From: Fasciolopsis buskii
Taxonomy: Eukaryota > Platyhelminthes > Trematoda > Plagiorchiida > Fasciolidae
Assembly (NCBI GenBank): GCA_008360955.1
Contig: LUCM01010080.1
Span: forward strand, 93,330-157,329
Direction of reading: 5' to 3'
Length of the DNA stretch: 64,000 nucleotides
How positions within the stretch are numbered: position 1 is the first letter of the stretch; each line of letters begins with the position of its first letter. Positions 49,351 to 61,300 of this stretch are shown in pieces. The position numbers and the translations under genes were made by a program. Below the pieces are notes generated by a model. That model saw only the letters and a list, made by a program, of their open reading frames with translations, did not search any database and was not told where the DNA came from.

Positions 49351-52300
49351 GCACACCAGAAAGCAGAGTAGGAGACCAAGTATTTCCCCTTATTCTGTAA
49401 CAAGTGAAAAATGGTTTGACTTTCTTTGCAATTTCAGAAACGAGCTGGGGCTTTACTTGAACTGGAGACCAAATGAGCCCGTTAGATGGGAGCTTTTGGC
49501 GAATGAGCTTTAACAGGACCGGCTCTGCATAAATCGTTTGATTATGACAGAAGAAAATGTCATGTTGAGCAGCCAGAGGTCATTTTTACCGTCATGACTT
49601 GATTAAGCGGGGCGGAATTGAACTTGACCGATAGAAGCCGCTGGAGTTAGCGGTTGCCAAATACGGCTTTTAGAATAGCTAGACTAACTGAAGGAGTAGA
49701 GTGCTATCCGGGGATGAATCCTGAGTATTAAAAGTAGCAGACAGTAAAAATTGGTTGAGATTGAAGCATGCAGTTTAGCAGAGAGTAACTAGGGGTTTTC
49801 GGTAACAAGTTAATCTAGAATAGAGTTGTATCTGGTTGCGGAAATGGATAGATCGGGTAGGTCAAACACGGTAAAGGAAAAGGTCGACGAATGATTGTAA
49901 TCTCCTACAGTGATTTGCAGATTATCACCCGGCCCGGGGGCAGGAAAGAACAGGAAAGAATAGAAAAATAAAGATATCGGTTTGTGTACAAAATGAGCTG
50001 AGTAAAGTATCGCTAAAATGGTGCTCCTTTGTCAAGAAAACTTGGGATACCTTTGAATATCATTTAGTAGATGTGGATAAATTGGTTCAGACTAGCATAA
50101 CCAAGAAGAGTTCATACATGTGGCCATACAACACCTCGAGTTCTTTTAGGTCTGCATTGTTTGTTCCGTTGGCATGCGTTAACGTTTGAAATGGATTCAA
50201 ATGCATCCACAACATTGGCTTCAGTCACGACCCTTGAATGCGAAGCACACAAACATGACCACTTAGCCCAGAGTGAAGAACGATAGGTGGATCCGGTAAC
50301 TGTTTGAACAGAGAACTTACGTTAGTACTCAACTGGGATCGCACAAACAATCTGGGCAGAGGAGTGCGCTTATTAGCAGTCTGCCGGCCAGCATGACTGT
50401 CGATTCGATTGAGTGGAAAATCTGTTATACATATATGCATATAAATATATGCGCAATTAAGCTTAACCTGGAAGTGTTCGGAAAATTGTTCTAGCAGAGG
50501 TAAGCCTAACCGTTTGCAGCAGTGGACAGAAATCCTAGTGAAAAACATCATTTAGCCTGATGGATCAACGACTACAAAACGGGAGTGTAGAACAGCCATT
50601 CCGAGATATTATACAAACGTTCTTAAACTCAAGATCGTCCGATCATTTCAATCTCTGTTTGCGTCCCAGGCCTGGTGTCTTCAAACTTGGGCAATAATGA
50701 TATCAAATCGATCAGTAATGCAACAAATGTAACCATCAATCAGGACTTTATGAAAACAAGGAAACTAAGCTAAGGTTGCTGAGATCCGATGAGCTCTGGA
50801 AAAGCAGTTATTAGAGTTACTTCTCACTTTTGCCCGATGTACTGAACGTTACAATGAAACAATACGACAATGTTTTCTCGCATGCATCAAAAGGAAATTG
50901 CTGCATTTAGCCTACCGGAAGCTCTGGATTTTGGTCCGTTCAGCACAGACAAATTGCTTAAACTATTCTAAGTACAAGTTTTAATCATTCTGATACCATG
51001 TGTTATCTGTGAAGGAGTAAATCAGCTGAAACTTTGAATTTTTTGAGTCTTTCTCTACTTGTGAGTGACACTCGGGTGAGTGGGAAACTTTTTGTCGCAT
51101 TTTTAATGTTACACACATCCACTGATTTTATCGCCCATTGCTGACTCAACATACATGTAAATTTCGTTTTCCTGATATCAGTTCTAGTTAATTTTAAATA
51201 AACCACTGTAGATGCAAAGATAGGTGCACCGGTTACTTGGCTTGATATGTTCGACTGAGAACTTGTGAGGAGTAGTGATCGAACGAAACATAAGCCATTT
51301 ATTTTCCATGAGATATAACCATTATAATAAGATTGCATGTAATTGTTCAATGAATGGGAGTCGGAGAATATTCCTAGCCGGAGTGCCCTAGTTAATTTGC
51401 AGATTACGGCAACAATACCCCTACCAAATCTTTCTTCATTTCGGATGGATTTTTCTGGATTATCCGTCCAACAACTGAACATATTGACTGGGACCGGTAT
51501 ATCTCGTGACCTAACTGAGGACAAGGAAATGCAATCAGATCTGCAAGAATTTTCGATCATAAGTGCAAGTATAATCTAGTTAGCACGAAAGAATAATTGA
51601 CGCATTTGTGAGGAAATCAAAATGGAGATAAAAGGATAGAGTTACAATGAATGAGAACAGGCTGATAAATTTAACTTCATCGTTTCATCAATAAGCTCAG
51701 ATAAAACGTACGTATACCTTTTATGTTGACCCCTGAATTTGCTGGATGTAAAGGGATTCATTGTATACCTGGTAACTCGTGAAGCCCAACACTAAAGTGA
51801 AAACAGTTTTGGTGGATTGATTTGTCCACACAGCTTTTATAAGTAGAACGAACCATCGTGGGATGAAAAACGAATTAAATGATGGTTTTACAAACTCACT
51901 TAATAATTAGGAAAGCAATAAATTTTATGCTTGTATGTAAACCAGCTTTGGGCACTACAAAGGAACGAAATTGTCCACAGGGACACTGAAGTTGGATGAA
52001 CAAAAGTACTACGACAAGAGGATGACGCTGTGAAAGTTGGCTTAGGGAATTAGTGTTGTGGTCCCCTCAGCAAACGTCAAGGAATAGGACCAGTTTTGTT
52101 CGAAATCTACGGGCACATGAAACGATGGCGAATGAGAATATGTCTAAAACACGGTATGGCATGAAAATCGATTCTAAGATTCTGAAGGATGAATCACAAA
52201 AGACCCCAGCAGTAATGGAATAAACACGAGGAGAACATTTTGAAACATTTTAGCTGCAGGGGTTCCATATACACTTAATTTTCATAATTTAGAAATAATC

Positions 52301-52789
52301 AAGCCACTACATCATTAGTTGATCGTCCGAAAGATGAGCATACTATGGGGATTGAAGCCTTCTCTAAAATACTGCACGCTTCGTATGTTTAGATGAATAC
52401 CACCAAGATGTTGAAAGTGAAGCCATGTTCAGTAGTCTGCGCGAAACCCGGGCTGCTTAGGACTAAGTTATCCGGAGTGACAGCGAATAAACTTCCCCAG
52501 CGTTTTGAATCCATGCGATGTCAGTGACCATTACAGGCTATTTAGTAAGGTAGTGAGCCTCACTGAACCTTTTTCTGCTAATCCGGGGAGACTAGTTGCT
52601 ATGATATTTGATCTGAAGTGGTTCGTCCACATTTTGAATCCTAGGTTGAATGCAGTGGATGAGCACTGGTTAAGAATCCCATAGGGAAGAAACAGTTCTA
52701 CGGTGATCCCACGATTTCTCATTGGTTAGGTGAAAATTGAAAATAGACAACAAAAATTTGTTTTTTCTGTTTAATTTTCTGCTACTCAC

Positions 52790-52873
52790 GTTGACCATTA
52801 GGTATTTTTGAAAAAAACAGCTGGTAATAGAACATAAGGGGGGCAGTTGTCGCATAAAATGGCCATTCGACCC
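52790..52873 (-). CDS. Candidate M2 exon of the receptor (divergent)
   Basis: This segment has 84 nt, with acceptor CACTTTCATGTTTGTAG/GG (good tract) and donor AAC/GTGAGTAG (good). It is phase 1-1, as needed between 53771 and 43884. It encodes GVEWPFYATTAPLMFYYQL then FFSKIPNGQ. The hydrophobic stretch sits in the place of the pore-lining M2 helix, but it holds two prolines, lacks the usual Leu-Leu-Ser-Leu pattern, and is about five residues longer than normal. It is the only candidate I found with matching phases and splice sites. A direct join of 53771 to 43884 is also in frame and would drop M2. The call is therefore tentative. Confidence 0.4.
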
Positions 52874-53770
52874 CTACAAACATGAAAGTGATACAGCAAC
52901 TATTAAATCCTGTTAGTATAAGTTTAGAATAATTTCATACGTGATCCGTTCAAATAGAGTAAACCCAACTAGTCATTTAAACTATCTTGAAATGAAACGA
53001 ATAGAAAAGTGAACACGGTTAAACATCATTCAAAAGGGTTTATATGCATCTGTCAGTTCATAGTTAGTGATAATCAATTATTTCAGATCAGCTTTAATTT
53101 TCGCAAATCCATGTATGGATTTTTGGTCGCATAGTCCTTATCCATAACCCTTAAGTTGTCCCGTTTTGGACTGCCGAGTAGCTCGTCTTCTTTGTTTCTT
53201 CCTGTACTTTGGTTACTGTGGTATTCATCCCTCACAACTGACTGTCTAACTCTTCGAGATATGAGAAAGCAAAAGTTCAGTGGATGCACCAGTGGATGGC
53301 ATGCAAAGCGTTTCGAAAAATTCCCTTCAAAACTAGTCCTAACCTAAATTTGCTTAGACCATTGACTTTGCTGTTTTTTACATCCAACATTTTACGTAGC
53401 TAACAAACGGAACTCAAACCGAAACGGGTTATTTTCTTGTCTTTTGTACCAGAGGCAATTTATTTCGTCCGAATAAAACACCTGGGGAAAATCGGTTGTT
53501 TATTTGTAAGTGAACAGCAATTTCTCGTGCACTGTCGTCTGAATTTGTAGTAGATGACAGGCAAAACGAATGGGCTAAGTGGGTGAATATTAAAACGTAT
53601 TTCTAAGGAATAAATAATGTGACATCCTTCTGCAGAAGCTACAAAAATACGACAAGTTTCCGGCTTTTTGCATGGAACGGAAAAGAGATTTTTTACTCTC
53701 CTGTACGTTTTTGTACAATTAACTGATATCAACGCTGTTTCTGCATGCAACCCATTGTGATCGAGCTTAC
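52874..53770. other. Intron of the receptor gene
   Basis: This 0.9-kb stretch follows the M1 exon. The plus-strand frame at 53156-53347 and the overlapping minus-strand frames are short and unrecognised. Nothing else was seen. Confidence 0.55.
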
Positions 53771-54051
53771 CGAGTACAATTTTTGACGGGGATTCCGGTG
53801 GAAGCCAGAATATGACGGAAGTGAGCGATGACAATAGGACGCTTGGCACAATCAGAATATACGTGTAGATAGCCGAATGTCGCATAAGCCATATGTGAAA
53901 TGAAATGTCTGGATACCTCTCCGGACAACATTCGTAGCGCACCTCGGTAAAAATGGCCGAGGACTGTACAACCACCCATTCGGGATTGGTAATGTAATTA
54001 GTCATTCGTAAACTGCGTTTGTTTGAGTAGAACGACATGTTCAATAGAAAT
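53771..54051 (-). CDS. Nicotinic acetylcholine receptor subunit, loop C and M1 exon (alpha-type)
   Basis: This internal exon has 281 nt. The acceptor is CCGTTCTCTTCAG/A; the single A completes Gly with the GG left by the exon at 55199. The donor is CTCG/GTAAGC. The peptide goes from FLLNMSFYSNKRSL through ITNPEWVVVQSS to EVRYECCPERYPDISFHI, then M1 (YTYILIVPSVLLSSLTSVIF) and WLPPESPSKIVLG at the start of M2. YECC is the vicinal-cysteine pair that defines alpha subunits. The Tyr before it and the Tyr in RYPD are the loop C aromatics. At the intracellular mouth the usual Gly-Glu-Lys is Pro-Ser-Lys, so the selectivity-filter Glu (position -1') is Ser. Confidence 0.95.
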
Positions 54052-55198
54052 CTGAAGAGAACGGATTACATAAAATGAATAAAACCAGTAACAAACAGTT
54101 TTGTTTTTTATTATTTTCTATTATGCTGCTAGAACCGAATGATCCATATTGCTTCCATCTCGATTTCGCAACTTTACTTCACACTGTTGAGTTTGAAGAT
54201 TGTTCCTTCAGAAAAATGACAAGGATGATCGATACCCGGAAGAGGCATCTGAAACAGATAGCTTTAATTCTTGTTTTTCGTTTTTTGTTGCTTTACGTAT
54301 GACCATTTGTGGAACTGCTTACATTTTAGTTGAAATTTAATTTGCGAATCATCTAGTTTTTCCAGCATTATCAATCAGTTGAGATAAGTGACTATGTTAA
54401 ACACTGACGATCTTGTTTTTATGAGCAACTCAGCTGATGGAATGAACGATGCATCTAATTCGCTCACAAAATTGTGCACACCTTGTTCGTATAGATGATT
54501 CACTTCTTCCCCGACTGTTTATCAGTGTCTGAACATGTTTCCGAATAGATCGAAGTTTCGAGAATGTCACCGGATCAACCGGAACGATTCGGTCTCCTTG
54601 TCACTGGCAACAACCAAACTGACGCAGCTGCGTACACAGACAGGCAAAAATGTTTTTAAGGAAATGATAAATTCATGTAAGATGCATTGTTCCAATTGTT
54701 GCGCAATAAATGTTCAACAAAACGGTGACAAGTGCTCAACAGCATTTGTCGTATTAATACTACTTAGATCGCATAAACATTAGAGTGAAGTGGGGGTCAC
54801 TTATATATGTCATAATCGAAGGTATTTTGGGTTGTATGGAAGATGCTCCTTGTTAGTTGTAATACTTGAAATCTGAAGACAAAGAACCGAATAACCTTTG
54901 GTTCCGATATATTATTATCCATTATTATTTTGGGGATAACACGATCCCAGTTTAACCGTCAAAATGAGTTTTACTCCGTTTACTTTTGTGTCAGGTGTTA
55001 GTCCAATCAAGATATTTGGACAAATTTTCCCTTTAAAACTGACTGACAGTCACCTGTGCTGCATTACTGATTAGCAACTTACTAGCCACCCTACTTAATT
55101 GAGTACTAAATTTCGCTTTAATAGCAAAAATGAATCAATGCGTCACAGGAAACATTTTCTTCTGACAAAAATTACGAATGCGATTTGAGTAAACTTAC
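54052..55198. other. Intron of the receptor gene
   Basis: This 1.15-kb intron begins with donor AATGG/GTAAGT at 55198. The plus-strand frames at 54075-54302 and 54535-54783 show no domain. Nothing else was seen. Confidence 0.7.
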
Positions 55199-55372
55199 CC
55201 ATTATGTGTCCAAGGACCAAATTTCAATGAACATTTTTGACTATCGAATGGGAAATACTTGATATCTACTGCACATGTACTTTTGAAAATAGCCATTGGA
55301 CTCCATATCACGGTACCGTCGTTCTGGATGCGTACATCACATGCTCGACGTTCGTCCAGACGTTCATCAGCA
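55199..55372 (-). CDS. Nicotinic acetylcholine receptor subunit, Cys-loop and loop B exon
   Basis: This internal exon has 174 nt. The acceptor is TTCTCAATTGCAG/T, one base that completes Tyr with the TA left at 63635; the donor AATGG/GTAAGT ends with two bases. The peptide runs ADERLDERRACDVRIQ, then NDGTVIWSPMAIFKSTCAV, then DIKYFPFDSQKCSLKFGPW and THNG. CAVDIKYFPFDSQKC is the 13-residue Cys-loop with its invariant Phe-Pro-Phe-Asp. FGPWTHNG carries the loop B Trp that packs on the bound acetylcholine. All key residues of the family are present. An additional Cys (RRACD) upstream of the strand is unusual for this position. Confidence 0.96.
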
Positions 55373-58300
55373 CTGCAATTGAGAACAAATTAGTTGATGA
55401 TTAAAACAATGGGTGCTGTTTTAAAACAAATAGAGACTACTCATTCGCGAGCTTCAGCACAACAAATGGTCAGCAATCGGGCACATGATCTATGAGCAAC
55501 AAGAAATGATTCGAAAATAGACGGTGATCATCCGATGAATGTGATTTATCAGTTCGCTTGGTGCGCGAAAGCATTTTCATGTACATGGAAAGTAACTTGG
55601 TGCCGAAGTATAGGGACTGTAAATAGTTCCACTCATTTCAAACACTGAGGCCAACCATTATCCGTCTGTACGGAATCGGGTAAACTTTTGATTGCTAGAG
55701 CCACATTCGTTCAATACTGCGCATGTCTCAGTGTGCCTATATTTCGGCGTATCTGGCCTTTGATTCAGCAAAGCCGGCCAACACCTACACATTACCGGCT
55801 CGACTATATACCACTGAAGCGGTTGTTTTTACTTTAGGGCACCAGTAGGCGTGGAATTTTTCTAGAAATCTGTTGCTGGTAACATTCAATCTTGCGAAAC
55901 ATTTTTGTTACCATTTACTAAATTCACCCGGAATATACCGAGATTTGTAATTTGGTGTTTTGGGCTACAAAAGACTAAGCCTGATCTGTTGGTTCTGATG
56001 CGCGGAAGATGTAACACGTAAGCGGGTTCGTGAACTATCAAAATGATTTGTCATTTGACATCGTTTTTTTGGTGGTATAATTCAGGTAAAACAAAACCTG
56101 ATGGTCTTCATTGCGCACATTTTTATGCAGCTATTCGCACGGCCGGCCGGTAGAAAAATGGCGGTGTAAAATGTTCCCAAATAGTGAGGCGTGTGGAAAC
56201 GTTCATTATTGTGATACTGCCACCACTCGCATTGCCGCCATGATCGCGATATTTCTGTTAGTGATTATTCTGTTTTAGATTAAGTCGTACTTTTTGGTTA
56301 CTGCAGGAACAAGCTGTGATGTTTGCGTTTTCAAGCTGCACAGATTGGTCTTTTTGTCACTGCGCCAACTGCCCGTAAAATATCCTTTCTGATGTGACTG
56401 GATGAATTGAATGTAACGCATTGGGTGACTAAAAGTCTCATAAATATTCGCCGAAGTTTTCAATACTGAGGTTCTAAGTCGTTCTAATGTTTACCCTTTT
56501 TATTCATGCTGAAGAGGCATTCTCTTAGCAACTAGTCGGCTAGACAGGATCAATTTGAACTGATAAGTAGTAGATAGCTACAGTCAGCAATCGAGATGCT
56601 GTCCATAGATAGAATGAACCGAATAGTGCACTCAGTCTGACACCATTGAAGGTGGACTTAAGAACTGGCTTCACAATATGTTTTCTGAAATATTTTCTTT
56701 GACCGTCGCACATTGCTGTCGAAATGAAGAACACTTCATTCTTGGGAAAGTTTTGCAGTTCACTCTGAAATGATTCTTTGGTTAGATGCCGTTCAGTGAA
56801 ATTCGTGAGGCACCTGATTTCATGGACTGTTGTCTGCTCACCATTTGTCTCATTTAGTGGCCTTTTCGCTTGAAATTACCATCCTGCTACATCAAGCCAT
56901 GCAGTTGATTAGGTTTTGGCGATTTCAGATTGGTAAGGTGCTCCGTAAGTTATAATGATGCACGAGCCTAATTAAATTTCCGGCAACATTTCTTTTTAGC
57001 GCTCCGCCTTTCGTTCACGAGAATAAGGCACTTTTCTTCTGTATTTTGGTGTTCAACATACTGTTTCTTCGACTTGGTTGGCTCTCCTGAATAAGTGCCC
57101 AGATTTTGACGATTCGCCTAAAGCTACGAAAATTTCGTTTGGCTGAAGTATCTCCTCAAAATAACCGCGAATTTCCGATTTCTCTTTGAAAGTGCTCGCT
57201 ATCAGCGGACCGAAGGTCTCACCCGGTGATGCTCACCAGATTCAGTTGTTATTTGATGTTTAGCCCTGGGTTAAGTAGATATTTTGGTAGAAATGACGGG
57301 TTTCGTCGGCTTACGGGAATCCATAGCGAAGAACGACTATTCTGAATTTTCTAAGAGGTCAAAATGGACCTGTTGATTTCATGAAAGAGTTTATTGTTTT
57401 TATTGCATTCATCTTAATTAAGGAACGAAATCAGTACCCCGAGCGTCACCGCGATAGACGTGTATAAATTCTGCTGCCAATGAATTGCTCATTATTAAAC
57501 TGGTGACTGCTACAACTGGACTGTATATGTCCACCTATCAATCACATAGGATTGAGGCTGCAGAGGCAAGATAAATCACACGATCAGCCTTAGAAGATAA
57601 GGACTTCACAAATCTGAAGCTCATAGCCGTTGCCGATCAAGGTAGTGAATGTGAAATTTTGTCACGGACGCCGATCATGTCTGACTTTAGCAATGAGCAG
57701 GAGTTTGACATTTTGTTGGCCATATCTCAAAGAACCCATGCCAAGTTTAGACTAATTCTTCCGAAAACTTTAAAGGAGACAAGTGCTATCCCATGCTTAA
57801 CATTGTAAATATTACATAAAACCTCCATGTGGTCATGTCACAAAGAGCCTTTTTGATTCAAGGCCATCTAAGCCTTTCCGTGGTGCATTTTGGCCCAAAG
57901 GACCTAATTGCTAATTCTGTTGTATAGAACGGCAGTGATTATAGAACATTTCATTGATTGCCACCTAAATATTTTTTTCTTTGTAGAGTTTGAATAGTTG
58001 GTCCTATTTCAGCCTTTAAACAAAGCAAAGAGGTCACGTTGAACATGAAACGATAGGCGTCGCGTGCGTAGTTTCACACTAATGGAAACACTCCTGTGGA
58101 TAAACAAATGAGTTCTTTGTCCGTTCTTTTGAAGAACTGCTGAATAATTATTTCAGGCCACCGCAAAGCCGTCCGTGTGGTCTTTGTGTGTGTAATCGAA
58201 ATGTGAGAGTTAAATATCCGCCTTTTTTGATCGATCCGATAACCAAACTTAAGCGAAAACCGAGTTAAATTCGGCAGCCTCCTGATATTTTTGTATAAAA

Positions 58301-61300
58301 CGACTTGCTGGCTGTGCCCAGAAGATGACACGTGAAATACCGCAGTTACGGTATAGTGGGTACCTTCACGTATAAAGATAGTAGTACCAAAATGTGACTC
58401 TAAAATTTTGCTCGAATTAACTCTACCATTTTAATCTGTGAGCTCTGCGATAAGCAGCATGTGTTTCCATGACGCGAGCTGGCTATGTTTCAGGGGAGCC
58501 ACCGAAACTGGCTGACCACCAGTCTTCAGTAGTTATGAACTGGTACCATTACCTTACTACTGTTGAGCATTCCTGACTTCACTAACGGTCCAACGTCAAA
58601 CGCGCGCTTGGTCGCTCTTCATTCTGAATCCTTCATGACCTACTCATGAGTAGTGTGGTCTCTCCCCACTTGTTCGCTATTATCAAGAAACTGTACAATT
58701 TCTAACCCCTCATTCCGCTCACGTTATACTTGATATAATCGTTTGAAAAGCCTAAACGAACGTTTCTCCGGATTAACTGCATTATCGTCGGGCTGGTGAA
58801 GCAGAAATATGCCAGCTACTTTGTTTCAGTCCTTTTGTTTATGTTTCGCTGTTAATTTTTGGATGTTTGAACTGAAAACCTTTTGACACTATAGGCACCA
58901 ATCAAACGTCGTAATCGTTAACGAAGTAGCGGTTGTTTACTTCGGCTGCTGATGATACCAGAATAATATTCTATTATATTTTTCTTTTGACTGTTACTGA
59001 GTAGGTGTCTTCTTCCGTTCTTCAGACTGGTTTCTAGGCGTCGATTCTGAATCCCATCCAACTGAAAAACACCTTTTTCAATGTTGTATCAGTTTGTCAT
59101 TTGTAATAGGCAATGGTTACAAACGAATTAGCTGCTTAGTTAGAGATTTTCTATATAGTGTTTGGGACACACTGTCCGGCCATATGCACATGGTTGTAAG
59201 AATTGATATCCCTTGGAGCCGTAGTTTCCAATCCATGGTAGTGTATGCCATGATGCTTTTTTTCGCTCAAATTAATGGGTTCAACCTCTGTAGTACTTAC
59301 TTGCAAAATGTACACTGAATAAGATAAGGATGAATAAGAATGATATCAAGCGAAACTTTGTAGCAATAATGGGTTCAGTTCACTTGTGATCTATTTTTGC
59401 ATTGGCTTATTTCCAACCCCTCAGGTCAAGTAACTGTTTAATATATTCATTTGGATAGATTTTCACTAATAGACACTTTGGTACACACACCGGTAGTGAC
59501 AAAGTGTAAAAGACAGATGTGTAAAACAGAAATAATTCGTGAATTTTAAGAAGATTTTGACAGGACAAATGCAGATTCAGATTGTGAAAGATGTCAGTCA
59601 AGGTATGCCGGAAACGGGTAAGATACGTGCTAGTTGACAATCTGTTTCGTGCAGGCAAAGATTCTTTGTGAATTGGGTAACCTCAGTCAACAAGTTTTTC
59701 GCTGGAGAACTTTGGGAATGCTTTTTAATGACAAAGTACGATGAAGTCCATTCAGCTTCTAACGGCAATCCATTTGCGTAGGATACTTGTTTGAGTGATC
59801 TCTATTTAGCAAACTAGCCAACATAATGACAGAGGAATATACCCAGTGTGACACTGTGCAAGTAGAAAAAAACAAGGTGCCTGATGCGATTCAGACGTAC
59901 AGAAATTTTCCTAAGGAAAGTGACACCATGAAGTAATCTCGCTTCATTGAAAATCGAAATATAGTGATCAAACCAACACTTATGGTAACTTATCGTAAGT
60001 GCAACTAATAGGCTGTCGTCACACTGTGTTAGTGCTCTCCTTGTCGATGCAAGCAAACTATCCAGCGACATTCGACGAGCTACAAACTCCGGAGAGACGA
60101 ACGATCAGTCCACTTACACAGAATGAGGGTTAGGCCGGGGATTCTGGCCGGCTGTGAAACTCACCAAGTTGGAGTTGGAGCGCAGAATTGTCATTAACCA
60201 GCATGGTGGACGTGTGGGAGTATAAAGAGAACTGTAGAACAGTTTGGATAGAATCAAAGACGGATGAAGACACCTTTGTATTTAGCGAACTGTTCACAGT
60301 TAGAAAATTAGTCTGATAAAACTCGATAACCTGGAGCTGGATGTGGTGTTTTGAAAGAATTTCAACAGATTGTGTCTTTTGGCCCTGCCGAATGGATCAA
60401 AATAATCTAGAAAGCGGATTTGGACTTATTTCGATTTCTCGTCCAGCGGACACAGAACGGTGAGTTAAAAGGGAGGGGGATAGGGTAGAGGTAGAATGAC
60501 GGTAAGCGATTGGAAATCCCGTAAGCATTGAGTAAACCAGTTTTGTTAGTGTTGATGTGATTGTGCATGCACAACGTTCGTGAAAGACTGAGTGGGTGGG
60601 AGAGGGGGACAGAGGTTATCAGGACCTCAAGCCATATTGCATGCAAAGCTTTTGAGCTTTGTGAAGACGTTCTCCGGAAATATCTTCTTTAGCGTAGGGC
60701 GAATAACTCCTGGAGTAGGTAATGTGTTTGGACGACTGGAGGTCTGATAGATCAAGTTTGTGGGAAAGCACGAACAGTTTGGTCGATATTTTTGAATCCA
60801 CAAAGAACGTTTTCGAGGAAGCACTGCTTATTCGCTTCAGTGATTTTCACAGTTTGTTTTGAACAGCTTCGTGCAGTTGTTGTTGTTGGCTTCAAGCCTG
60901 TAGGTATTTGACTTGATGGAGTAAGAAAATTCTTTCGCCGGTCTTTAATCTTATTCTTATAGCCTGTTACTCTCTTGTTGCCTACTTGTTCGAGCATGGG
61001 AAGAGAGCGATCATCCTTACCTGTACATTAGTTGTCATGTGAATAACACACATCACAACAAATGTTAATTAACAAGTCAGGTGCTCACAAAGCATACTGA
61101 AATCATGTTTGTTGGTTGTCAGGCCAACCATACTCAAGTTTGCGTATTTTCTACGGACTACTTTGGCCTCTTTTAGATTTCTTTAGACTAGACCGAGTGA
61201 AAATTTTGATTACTTAGATCATAGTTAGGGGACGAGGTCAGGAATATAGTGCAATTTAAAGTTTGTAGTCGAGCTTTTCACAGGGGCCGAACTAGGTGTG

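Larger units (their letters stand above)
43885..52789. other. Large intron of the receptor gene
   Basis: This 8.9-kb intron contains a degraded tRNA/SINE-like fragment (45415-45490) and an inverted pair of diverged repeats (48850-49350). It also holds two minus-strand frames that look somewhat coding (46698-46991 and 51003-51560), discussed among the findings. No segment matching a standard nAChR M2 was found here. Confidence 0.6.

Noticed and set aside
50300..50460. Minus-strand segment ending at GTAAGTTC (50320), tested as the missing M2 exon
   Set aside because: The open frame is polar (NKRTPLPRLFVRSQ), and the alternative frame has a stop. It does not resemble M2 and the phase does not fit.
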